In this document: piece by piece, positions 1 through 7,598 of the stretch | Position numbering within the stretch: position 1 is the first letter of the stretch | Layout: each line of letters begins with the position of its first letter | Origin: Psychroflexus curvus | Lineage (GTDB): Bacteria > Bacteroidota > Bacteroidia > Flavobacteriales > Flavobacteriaceae | Length of the DNA: 64,000 nt | Reading direction: 5' to 3' | NCBI RefSeq assembly: GCF_020164585.1 | Contig: NZ_JAIQZF010000007.1 | Location: 62,001 to 126,000, forward strand | Program-made: the position numbers and the translations under genes | The notes under the pieces: model-generated | The model's input: only the letters and a program-made list of their open reading frames with translations | Database searches by the model: none | What the model was told of the DNA's origin: nothing

Positions 1-217
1 TAATGCTGATGGACTGGGAATCCTCTTCAGTTTTATAACCGGCTTTTATTCTTCCACTCACCGTTTTAAAATCTGCTAAGTTATCTTCAAAAGTTCTCAG
101 GACCACTCTGGCCGATTTTTCTTTTGTACCTGTGCCAGTTACTTTAGAAGATTTACAACTTGAAAAAGTTATCAATACGATTAAAACAAAACTTATTTTA
201 AAAAATCGTTTATGCAT
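1..217 (-). CDS. DUF4292-type lipoprotein, 5' part only (runs off window)
   Basis: The first 72 codons of a minus-strand gene are visible; the rest lies before base 1. The product begins with a basic, hydrophobic signal ending in a lipobox (TFSSC), then KSSKVTGTG, so it should be a lipid-anchored envelope protein. The following stretch (ARVVLRTFEDNLADFKTVSG) and the position directly behind a TPR protein in a flippase/dut operon match the DUF4292 lipoproteins of Flavobacteriia; function is unknown. Its ATG overlaps the TAA of the upstream TPR gene by one base (TAATG), indicating translational coupling. The family call is inference from the N-terminus and context only. Confidence 0.7.
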   Translation of the reverse strand, partial: MHKRFFKISFVLIVLITFSSCKSSKVTGTGTKEKSARVVLRTFEDNLADFKTVSGRIKAGYKTEEDSQSISI

Positions 218-1581
218 TAATTTGAGATTATGATTAATTTTTGTCTGTAAGCCTCGGCTTTTTCCTGCTTTCCTAAAGCAAGATAGGATTCTTTCAACGC
301 GCTGTACACTTTTTGCTTAAGCGTGTTATCATCAAAAATATAATCCAAAGCCTCTTCCAGAACATCCACTGCTTCCTGGTGATTATTCAATCGGCCCAGG
401 GCCAGACCTTTTGTGAAATATAAGTAGGCCTGAGAAGGGAAGCTTTGCAAGGCCCTGTCACTTGTTGCCAACACCTCCTTATAGTTTTGTAATTCTATTT
501 CTAATTCCAATATATTCTTAATCAACTTAAAATCGTTAGGCTTATTGCGCAGAGCAGACTTAAAATTTTCCAGGGCTTTATCCTTATCTCTGGATTTATA
601 AAACTCACCTAACTCCGCTTTGCTTGAAGAATTTTTTTCTGAAGAAAGCGCAGAATCCAGTACCGCTACAAAAGCAGCCTGAGCCTCCGTATTTTGTAAA
701 GCTAAGGCTTTAAATGTGTTAATTACTTTCAGCTTGTCTTTTTCATCCAACGTAAGGCTCTCCACCACTTTTCTACTGTAGGTTTTGGCCTCAGTAATAT
801 TTTCGCTTATCAGGTGTGCCAAAGCCATTTCAACATAGAGTTCAGATGCAGGTGGCGACTGTTGTTCCAGTTCTTTTCCAATTTCAATGGCTTTTTGAGG
901 CGAACTGCTGAGTCTGTAAAGCTGCATCAATAAAATGGCGGCTCTGCTGTCTTCTTTAGAATTCTGAAATCGATTTTTGAAGAATTCAATACCCTGCCCC
1001 AAAAGCGAGCCTTCTTTATAAATAATCATTCGGTAATCATCTCGAAATTCATCGATGCCATTCACTGTGTCAAATTTGTCTAAAGCCCCCAAAGCAGATT
1101 GATAGTTTTTCTGAAGCAAATATAAATTGGCCAATTCCTGAAAGTAAACGGGATCAAATTCAGAAATAAACTGAGCTTCTTTTATCGCCTCACTGTACTC
1201 TTTCTGCATGGAAAAGACATAAAACAATTGCTTGTGAATGTTCACATTGTTCTGGTACGCTGGGTCTTCTAAGGTTTTCTTTATAAAATTTTCTGCCTTT
1301 TCGTAGTCTTTAAGATCGATGTAGTTTTTTGCCAACTCATAAAAAACTGCCGTGCTGTTCGGTTTTAACTCAAGACATTTGTCCAGCGCTTCTATAGCTT
1401 TTTCTGGATTTTCTACAGCACGTTGAGCAATAGCTTTAAAAAACACCTCCTGAAATTCGTCTGTGTTATTTCCGAGATCGTCGATATTGATCTCTTCAGA
1501 TAGATTGTCTTTATCCTGAGCATTGCCAATAGAAACCATCATAAGGCCCAAAAAAAGAAAAAGACGAATAAGCTGGGACAT
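217..1581 (-). CDS. TPR-repeat periplasmic protein
   Basis: 454 residues with a signal peptide (about residues 1-21, ending SIGNA). Most of the rest is helical TPR-like repeats, e.g. AIEALDKCLELKPNSTAVFY near residue 60 and AYLYFTKGLALGRLNNHQEA near residue 390. TPR arrays serve as protein-protein scaffolds; no catalytic motif is visible. It lies 5 bases after the sugar nucleotidyltransferase gene and overlaps the start of the DUF4292 lipoprotein by one base, so it belongs to the same operon. A role in envelope assembly is inferred from neighbours, not from sequence. Confidence 0.8.
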   Translation of the reverse strand: MSQLIRLFLFLGLMMVSIGNAQDKDNLSEEINIDDLGNNTDEFQEVFFKAIAQRAVENPEKAIEALDKCLELKPNSTAVFYELAKNYIDLKDYEKAENFIKKTLEDPAYQNNVNIHKQLFYVFSMQKEYSEAIKEAQFISEFDPVYFQELANLYLLQKNYQSALGALDKFDTVNGIDEFRDDYRMIIYKEGSLLGQGIEFFKNRFQNSKEDSRAAILLMQLYRLSSSPQKAIEIGKELEQQSPPASELYVEMALAHLISENITEAKTYSRKVVESLTLDEKDKLKVINTFKALALQNTEAQAAFVAVLDSALSSEKNSSSKAELGEFYKSRDKDKALENFKSALRNKPNDFKLIKNILELEIELQNYKEVLATSDRALQSFPSQAYLYFTKGLALGRLNNHQEAVDVLEEALDYIFDDNTLKQKVYSALKESYLALGKQEKAEAYRQKLIIISN

Positions 1582-1586
1582 ATATT

Positions 1587-2600
1587 TTATTCTAAAGTGG
1601 AATAATCTCCTATACTCACTGAGGTGAACTCTCCATTAAATTTAGCAAAATTACCTATCATGGCTTTGTCTAACTTGGCATTGGTAATTTCGGAGTGTTC
1701 TTGGATCAAAGAATTTTTGATAGTACAGTTATCGACAACCGTGCCATTTCCAATAGAAACGTTAGGTCCGATTTTGGCATTTTTTAAAAATACATTTTCA
1801 CCGATAAAACAAGGCTCAATGATTTCAGCATCATGAATTTTGAGTGAAGATGAAATCAGTTTTTCTTTCTGCTCTTCGTGAATGAAGTTTAGCATACGGG
1901 AATTGGTCTCGACAGTCACCTGCTTGTTTCCACAATCCATCCATTCCTCTACCTGACCTGGTTTAAAGATGGCTCCATGTTCCCGCATCTTTTTGATTCC
2001 ATCATTGATCTGATATTCGCCGCCATGCATAATGTTTTCTTCAATCACTTTTTCCAGCTGAGTTTTAAGCTGACTGACGTCTTTAAAGTAATAGATTCCA
2101 ATAACAGCCAAATCAGAAACAAAGTCTTTAGGTTTTTCCACAAGCTCTGTGATATGGCCTTCATCGTTTAAATTGACCACTCCAAAGGCTTCGGGATTAT
2201 TGACTTTTTTTACCCACATCACCGCATCGGCCTCCTTATCCAGTTTAAAATCAGCTTTAAACAAAGTGTCCGCATAAGCTATAACAGCAGGCCCTTCCAA
2301 AGAGTCTTTGGCACACATGATGGCGTGCCCGGTTCCAAGTGGCTTATCCTGGTAATAAATAGTCGGTTTAGCCTTAAGTCCTTTAGCGATTTCTTTCAGC
2401 TTTTCTTCAATTTCCACTCCAAAATCTTCAGAAATAATAAAAGCGATTTCGTCGATTTCTTCTTCCAGAACCTCAGAAATACCTTCCACAAGGCGTTGAA
2501 CAATGGGTTTTCCTGCGATAGGGATAAGCGGTTTAGGGATGGTAAGGGTATGTGGTCTTAATCTTGAGCCTCTTCCGGCCATGGGAACTATAATCTTCAT
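1587..2600 (-). CDS. Sugar-1-phosphate nucleotidyltransferase with left-handed beta-helix tail
   Basis: 337 residues. The N-terminus has the nucleotidyltransferase signature (MAGRGSRLRPHTLTIPKP, residues 8-25), which binds NTP and catalyses transfer to a sugar-1-phosphate. YADT near residue 110 and EKP near 156 are further family blocks. The C-terminal third has hexapeptide-like repeats (IGENVFLKNAKIGPNVSIG) of a left-handed beta-helix, as in RmlA/GlmU-like bifunctional or regulatory enzymes. It probably makes an activated sugar for polysaccharide or LPS, fitting the flippase in the operon. Exact sugar and nucleotide cannot be told; glucose-1-phosphate thymidylyltransferase-like is the closest description. 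Confidence 0.85.
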   Translation of the reverse strand: MKIIVPMAGRGSRLRPHTLTIPKPLIPIAGKPIVQRLVEGISEVLEEEIDEIAFIISEDFGVEIEEKLKEIAKGLKAKPTIYYQDKPLGTGHAIMCAKDSLEGPAVIAYADTLFKADFKLDKEADAVMWVKKVNNPEAFGVVNLNDEGHITELVEKPKDFVSDLAVIGIYYFKDVSQLKTQLEKVIEENIMHGGEYQINDGIKKMREHGAIFKPGQVEEWMDCGNKQVTVETNSRMLNFIHEEQKEKLISSSLKIHDAEIIEPCFIGENVFLKNAKIGPNVSIGNGTVVDNCTIKNSLIQEHSEITNAKLDKAMIGNFAKFNGEFTSVSIGDYSTLE

Positions 2601-2611
2601 AGAATGTTTTT

Positions 2612-3241
2612 TTATTTAAGGTAACCTTTTGATTTTAAGTCTTTATGAAATTCAACAATATCTTCTGGTATTTCGCCTTGTATCAGCCAATTCACATCAA
2701 AACCATTAAAAATGGCATGTTTCATTAGATAATGGTTCTTTCCAATCAAGAGACCGAGTTCTTTTAACTCGTCTTCAAGATCGATAAAATAGTCCTCATG
2801 CAACTTATAAATTAGCAGTAATATCTTATAGGCTCTGGCAATGATGGCAACGCACAGCTTTCTGGCTTTATGAAAAGACTGATTTGAGATGTTCTGGCTA
2901 TTGCCTTTCAAAACTTCGATCAGCAAATGAAGGTTCAGACTGGCTTCTCCAAATTTATCTTTGGTAATTTTCACATGTTCTGTGATTGAACCACTGATGT
3001 ACCTGATGTCCATATTGAGGTAACCGGGTGAATAAAAGTTGGCAGAAATACGCTGAACTTCCTCTGTAATGCTTTGTTTCATTTCAGCACGACGCTCATC
3101 AACCGTTTGGGGGCTTATTAATTCAAATTCCAATCGCTTAGCCAAAATAAGATCTTTTTTGAGCAAACGAAATAAGAGTTTGTCCTTTTCCCTAGCAGGC
3201 AAATGACTGATAGCTTCTTTGAATTCTTTGCTAAATTTCAT
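2612..3241 (-). CDS. Helix-rich cytoplasmic protein of unknown function
   Basis: 209 residues, no signal peptide or membrane segment. The sequence is mostly charged helices, starting MKFSKEFKEAISHLPAREKD and containing KDLILAKRLEFELI. I recognise no catalytic motif. It sits between dut (33 bases upstream) and the sugar nucleotidyltransferase (11 bases downstream) on the same strand, so it is very likely co-transcribed with them. Length, codon usage and tight spacing support a real gene; function is not inferable from what is visible. Confidence 0.75.
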   Translation of the reverse strand: MKFSKEFKEAISHLPAREKDKLLFRLLKKDLILAKRLEFELISPQTVDERRAEMKQSITEEVQRISANFYSPGYLNMDIRYISGSITEHVKITKDKFGEASLNLHLLIEVLKGNSQNISNQSFHKARKLCVAIIARAYKILLLIYKLHEDYFIDLEDELKELGLLIGKNHYLMKHAIFNGFDVNWLIQGEIPEDIVEFHKDLKSKGYLK

Positions 3242-3274
3242 AGGTCAATTTTAACTAAAGTAATTTCAACTTCA

Positions 3275-3709
3275 TTAGTTTTCTCCTGTGCTTCCAAATC
3301 CGCCTGTACCTCTTTGGGTTTCAGAAAGCGAATCAACAACCTGAAAATCGGCTTGTTCGTGTGTTGCAAACACCAGTTGAGCAATGCGGTCGCCAGGATG
3401 TATGCTGAATTTGTCTTTGGATAAATTGATGAGAATCACTCCCACTTCGCCTCTGTAGTCTGCATCGATAGTGCCGGGCGAGTTGAGTACTGTAATTCCT
3501 TTTTTGAGGGCCAGACCACTTCTGGGCCTCACCTGAGCTTCGATTCCCGATGGAAGTTCCAGGAACAAACCTGTTTTGACAAGGCAGCGCTCCAAACTTT
3601 CCAGATGAATAGGCTCTTCGATATGTGCCTTGAGGTCTACGCCCGCAGATAACGAAGTTTCGTACTGAGGCAAATCGTATCCCGAGCGGTTAATGATATT
3701 TACTTTCAT
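3275..3709 (-). CDS. dut: dUTP diphosphatase
   Basis: 144 residues, normal for the trimeric dUTPase family that hydrolyses dUTP to dUMP and PPi, keeping uracil out of DNA and feeding thymidylate synthesis. The five conserved motifs appear in order: AGVDLKA (near 23), RSGLALKKG (near 64), [13 protein letters not shown] (near 80), GDRIAQLVF (near 105) and the C-terminal [10 protein letters not shown] that closes over the active site. The catalytic Asp is in the IDADYRGE block. The gene starts 3 bases after the flippase stop, within the same operon. Confidence 0.97.
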   Translation of the reverse strand: MKVNIINRSGYDLPQYETSLSAGVDLKAHIEEPIHLESLERCLVKTGLFLELPSGIEAQVRPRSGLALKKGITVLNSPGTIDADYRGEVGVILINLSKDKFSIHPGDRIAQLVFATHEQADFQVVDSLSETQRGTGGFGSTGEN

Positions 3710-3712
3710 ATG

Positions 3713-5167
3713 TTATTTGCTGTTTATAAGCCTGAATAATTCTTTTTTTTCATTAAAAAATATACCCGCACAAAATATTAAAATAAGCATGATGCCAACA
3801 GCATAATTTTCTCTGAAATAGTAAAACGAAATTAGAGAAAATAGAACGGAAACGCAGAGGTAAATTAGCATTTTACCATATTTATAAGGAATGGCATAAT
3901 GCTTTTGACCCAGGAAAAATGAAATCAGCATCATGCTTCCATAAGCGGCCAGTGTCGCGATGGCTGAACCTACGTAACCGATAATCGGGATGAGCCACAA
4001 GTTGATTCCGATGGTAAATACCGCACCGATGGACGAAATGTAAGCGCCATAGCGCGTCTTATCAGTGACTTTGTACCACACCGAAAGGTTGTGATAAATG
4101 CCCAGAAATAAGTTGGCTAAAAGAATAATAGGAACAATTTTCATCGCCTCCCAATAACTTTCATCTTGAATTAAAAGTACTTTGAAAAGGTCTACAAATA
4201 CAATCACGAACAAAAGGATAAGCGTCCCTATAATCACAAAATATTTCGTAATCATGGCATAAGCCGTTTTTGGGCTTTTGCTGGAAGCATGACTAAAAAA
4301 GAAAGGCTCTATGCCTAATCGAAAAGCGGTGGCAAACAGAGTCATAAACATACCCAGTTTGTAACAGGCCGAGTAGATTCCTATTTGTTCTTTGGCTATG
4401 TTTTCTGGTAACATTCGCTCTAGAAATAAGCGATCCACAACTTCATTGACAGAAAAGGCAACTCCAGCCACCAATACCGGAAGTGCATATTTCAGCATGG
4501 ATTTCCATAGTTCCCAGTCAAATTGAAACTGAATGCGTTTGTAAAAAGGCGTCAGAAGCAAAAGTGTTATTGCGCTGGCGATGATGAGAGAAATAAAGAT
4601 GTAACTGACTTCAAAACCAGGGATATAAATGGAATTAAAAAACGCACTTGATGCTGCTAAGTCTTTCAGATACAAAAGGAAAAATACGTTTAAGCCTAGA
4701 TTGATAGCGACGTTTACCGTTTTTATAATGGCAAATTTCACCGGTTTGCTATTGGCTCTGAGCCAGGCAAAGGGAATAATGGCCAAAGCATCTAAAGCTA
4801 AAATCCAAATGATTAATTCTAGATTTCGGGAACTTATCCTCGTGAAATTTTGAATCGATGACATACACAAATAAGCCAAAATAACAAAGGCTGTGGTTGT
4901 CACTATAATCGACCAGGTGGAGGTTTGAACGACCTGGGATTTGTCTTTTTCTTTGTTGTAAAACCTAAAAAAAGCCGTCTCCATGCCGTAGGCCAGAATC
5001 ACATTAAAGATCACAAAATAGGAGAAGATAATCGAATAATCTCCAAATGACGTATTGGCCAAAACACCTGTGTAAAGGGGAACTAAAATCACCGATAGCA
5101 TCCGAGGGATGACGGTGGCTACTCCATAAATAAAGGTATTCTGAAAAAGCTTTTTGTAGATATTCAC
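3713..5167 (-). CDS. Polysaccharide flippase (MATE/MOP superfamily)
   Basis: 484 residues of almost continuous hydrophobic segments (about 12-14 helices), typical of Wzx-like oligosaccharide flippases that move lipid-linked sugars across the inner membrane. The N-terminus (NTFIYGVATVIPRMLSVILV) has the usual amphipathic start followed by a Pro-Arg helix. The start codon is GTG at 5167. It is the first gene of a run that continues through dut, the helical protein, the sugar nucleotidyltransferase, the TPR protein and the DUF4292 lipoprotein. The flipped substrate is unknown. Confidence 0.88.
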   Translation of the reverse strand: MNIYKKLFQNTFIYGVATVIPRMLSVILVPLYTGVLANTSFGDYSIIFSYFVIFNVILAYGMETAFFRFYNKEKDKSQVVQTSTWSIIVTTTAFVILAYLCMSSIQNFTRISSRNLELIIWILALDALAIIPFAWLRANSKPVKFAIIKTVNVAINLGLNVFFLLYLKDLAASSAFFNSIYIPGFEVSYIFISLIIASAITLLLLTPFYKRIQFQFDWELWKSMLKYALPVLVAGVAFSVNEVVDRLFLERMLPENIAKEQIGIYSACYKLGMFMTLFATAFRLGIEPFFFSHASSKSPKTAYAMITKYFVIIGTLILLFVIVFVDLFKVLLIQDESYWEAMKIVPIILLANLFLGIYHNLSVWYKVTDKTRYGAYISSIGAVFTIGINLWLIPIIGYVGSAIATLAAYGSMMLISFFLGQKHYAIPYKYGKMLIYLCVSVLFSLISFYYFRENYAVGIMLILIFCAGIFFNEKKELFRLINSK

Positions 5168-5490
5168 GTACTAAGATTGAGTTTTCAAATGTAGCAAAAT
5201 ATCAAGTTAAAAAGCGACAATTGAAGCTCTGGGTTTATGTGATAAGAATAAGAACGCGTATCAATAGATTAAAAGTCAACGCCTTATGACAGTAAACCCA
5301 TTAAAGACTTTGGAACCAATCAGTATCATACACGTATTTTTCACGCAAAGAACGCAGATTTATATAGTGATGACTATCACTTATTTGCCTGGCTTTGCGT
5401 TTTTTCTTTGCGAACTTGGCGTGAGATATATCTTTAATTATCAATGTTTTAAAAACACTGGCTACTTACAAGATTTTTAAAAAACCCTAT

Positions 5491-5778
5491 TTAGCCCATT
5501 ATTACTTTTAGCTTTTGTCCAGAAAAGCAAGCGTTTTGATCTTCCTTTACTATTTTGATGATATTGTCAGGGTTTGTGGATTCTGGAAAAGGTTCATAAA
5601 GTTCCCATTTAGCACTTGTGCGCATCCAATATAAAATTCATTTTTGCCTGGATTTATAAAATCTCATTTTAGCAAACTCTATATATTGTATTTCACCTGG
5701 TTTATCCCATACAGGTCGAATTTCATAAAGAATGGCAAGCAATATGTTTTGGGCAGCGTCCACTAATCTCAAATACAT
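5491..5778 (-). pseudogene. DUF3024 family gene remnant with premature stop
   Basis: Reading the minus strand from 5778 gives a peptide with NILLAILYEIRPVWDKPGEI, then an in-frame TGA at 5640-5638, then ILYWMRTSAKWELYEPFPES and VKEDQNACFSG before a TAA at 5493-5491. The order EIRPxWD-PGE, (W)xLYWMR-x4-KW, E-D-x4-CFxG matches my knowledge of DUF3024 proteins, in which a Trp is expected where the TGA lies, so TGG to TGA is the simplest explanation. The usual N-terminal 30-40 residues are missing and the first codons lie inside the 41-bp repeat, so the gene is also truncated. Function of the family is unknown. Confidence 0.65.
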
Positions 5779-5806
5779 CCAAAACAAGATGTCAGGGCTA
5801 CGCCCC
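5766..5806 (+). repeat. 41-bp direct repeat, copy 1, with REP-like hairpin
   Basis: This 41-bp segment starts ATCTCAAATACATCC and ends CAGGGCTACGCCCC. It is identical to the copy at 5928-5968. The 3' end can fold into a GGGC-TAC-GCCC hairpin. It borders the truncated 5' end of the DUF3024 remnant. Confidence 0.85.
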
Positions 5807-5842
5807 TTGAACTTTGTGATACCTATTTTTCTAAGAAGATAG

Positions 5843-5857
5843 CAGGGCTAGCGCCCC
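5843..5857 (+). repeat. REP-like GC hairpin (CAGGGC...GCGCCCC)
   Basis: CAGGGCTAGCGCCCC is a diverged copy of the hairpin found in the flanking 41-bp repeats. A further copy in the opposite orientation lies at 5910-5925 (GGGGGGCAGCGCCCTG). Alternating orientation of GC-rich hairpins in an otherwise AT-rich spacer is typical of REP/BIME-like clusters. Confidence 0.6.
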
Positions 5858-5927
5858 TATTTGGAAAATATTTTGCAAATTAAAGCATATAAACCTCAAG
5901 GAGGATTTTGGGGGGCAGCGCCCTGAT

Positions 5928-5968
5928 ATCTCAAATACATCCAAAACAAGATGTCAGGGCTACGCCCC
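5928..5968 (+). repeat. 41-bp direct repeat, copy 2
   Basis: Exact copy of 5766-5806, 162 bases downstream in the same orientation, preceded by the inverted hairpin at 5910-5925. The flanking bases on both sides differ, so the repeat is exactly 41 bp. Confidence 0.85.
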
Positions 5969-6141
5969 GTTTAACTATTAGCCATATTTCTTGTTGAATT
6001 CAGGTTAGTTCTCTTTTAACTTGAAGTTGATATCAACCAGGCTATCTAGATCCGAACATCCGCATCAAGTTAAGAAAGAGCGCGAAGAAATGTATCTATG
6101 AGCACACAAGCTAACGGAAGCAAATTCAGAATAAAAAAAAT

Positions 6142-7578
6142 TTACTCCACATGAATCGCGATATCGTCCAATTCATAAACCCCGTTAAACTCACCATCTT
6201 CGGTATCCTTGCCCGTGTATCTGAAAGCGATGTAACCACTTCCTTCAAAACACGACATGTCCACAAGGCCGGAACTCACCCAGTCTCCAAAAAACTGATC
6301 GTCTGAAACAATAGTCGCATCAGCAACAACACCCCACTCTGCCGTAGAAACGCCTTCTTCGGTGCCATCCCAATTCACAGAATACAGGACCTCCATAAAA
6401 CTGGCATCCGCAAAACTGTTGGAGGTTTTGAATTCTAAGGTGATTTTGGAATTGGTTTCTACCGGAATTTCGGGAGTGATTAACCAGGAAATCGTATTTG
6501 CATCCCCGGAATTGGCAGACCTTACCCTTGCAGAAATGCCCAGGGAAGGGTTGCTGCTATCACTTCGCGAAGCGTAAGCTTCCCAGGTTTCAGTTCCGGC
6601 TTCGATATAATTGGTCCAGCCAGAAATAGCGATGGGTCTGTTCCTTCTTTGATCTTCAAAGTCTATAATGATGAAGGCGTTGGCTGCCGTGGAAGTAACC
6701 AAACCACACGAAAACACAAGAGGGTCGCAGCGTTCTCCAGTCATATCCACAGCTTCCGGCGAGTTGATGTAGAACGTGAAAAAATCTCCACGGAAGTCTC
6801 TTGTTAAAATGCCCTGCATAGAACCAGACCCCGAAGGCAGACTCAGGGTCTTAAAATCTGCAAAGGTACTGGTGCTAAAAATCACTTTATAAGCGCTTGT
6901 GCAACTTTCCAAAACACGCTCCCCGTCAAAACTATCTGTGGTTTCTGAAGCGTAGGTTGCTGTTGAATTTTCTGAAAAATAAACTTTGGAAAATTGAACT
7001 TCTGTCAGCTCAACATAGGTATTCACCTCTGAAAAGGATAGCTCTGAAAGCTGTCTTTGCAGGGGGATGATATCCGCCACAAGTGTATCTCTTAGAATCG
7101 CTTCTTCCACCAGGGCTTCGGGGATTCTTCCAATATCGATGCCATCGGCGATACCCAGTCTTGGTTCGCTGCCCTCTCTTTGCCCTACCGAAAGTCCTTC
7201 CAGTCTGATGTATACCTTTCTTCCAAAATCATATTTGGTAAAAAGCGGATTCTTATCCACCTGAACCGCTATGCCAAAGGTTGGATTTTCTGGCTTGTCC
7301 TGAACGATTAGTTCTCTGAAGAAATTCCCGGATTCATCGTTAGAAATCACATAGGCTTCCACATAATCCTGAGTGTCTTCAAAAGTATAAGGACCGTTGG
7401 CATTTTGTGCCAAAATGCCTTTTAAAACAGAAAGACTCACTTTATTTCCTTCGATTTGAGGTGGACTTTGCTCAAATTGTGGTGCGCTAAACTCATCATC
7501 TTCCACGCAGGAACAGAATGAAAATAACACACCTAAACCGAGGAAGAAAAAAACTGAGTATGGATTGAAAGTTTTCAT
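6142..7578 (-). CDS. DUF5689 surface lipoprotein
   Basis: 478 residues with a lipoprotein signal (FSFCSCVEDDE, lipid Cys near 24). Residues about 45-270 match the DUF5689 pattern of Bacteroidota (ISNDESGNFFRELIVQD and VYIRLEGLSVG, an OB-like domain). Residues about 300-478 form a jelly-roll-like domain with choice-of-anchor features (IIIDFEDQ, GWTNYIEAGTETWEAY, DMSCFEGSGYIAFRYTG). It lies 20 bases behind a TonB-dependent receptor gene, so it probably works with that receptor at the cell surface, possibly binding its ligand. The partnership is inferred from gene order and family knowledge; the ligand is unknown. Confidence 0.85.
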   Translation of the reverse strand: MKTFNPYSVFFFLGLGVLFSFCSCVEDDEFSAPQFEQSPPQIEGNKVSLSVLKGILAQNANGPYTFEDTQDYVEAYVISNDESGNFFRELIVQDKPENPTFGIAVQVDKNPLFTKYDFGRKVYIRLEGLSVGQREGSEPRLGIADGIDIGRIPEALVEEAILRDTLVADIIPLQRQLSELSFSEVNTYVELTEVQFSKVYFSENSTATYASETTDSFDGERVLESCTSAYKVIFSTSTFADFKTLSLPSGSGSMQGILTRDFRGDFFTFYINSPEAVDMTGERCDPLVFSCGLVTSTAANAFIIIDFEDQRRNRPIAISGWTNYIEAGTETWEAYASRSDSSNPSLGISARVRSANSGDANTISWLITPEIPVETNSKITLEFKTSNSFADASFMEVLYSVNWDGTEEGVSTAEWGVVADATIVSDDQFFGDWVSSGLVDMSCFEGSGYIAFRYTGKDTEDGEFNGVYELDDIAIHVE

Positions 7579-7598
7579 CGCTTTAGTTTTAAGTTTTT

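Larger units (their letters stand above)
5168..6141. other. 974-bp gene-poor region with dispersed repeats and a broken gene
   Basis: No intact gene fits here. It holds, in order: an imperfect inverted element (5342-5358 against 5405-5424, built on CGCAAAG/CTTTGCG); remains of a DUF3024 gene on the minus strand (5491-5778); and a cluster of four GC-rich hairpins of the form CAGGGC-loop-GCCC between 5791 and 5968, two of them inside an exact 41-bp direct repeat. An ATG-started reading frame at 5286-5480 runs through the first inverted element and shows no protein-like features. Confidence 0.7.

Noticed and set aside
5286-5480. 64-residue plus-strand frame in the 5168-6141 spacer
   Set aside because: It runs across an inverted non-coding element, has no protein-like pattern, and lies in the decayed region.
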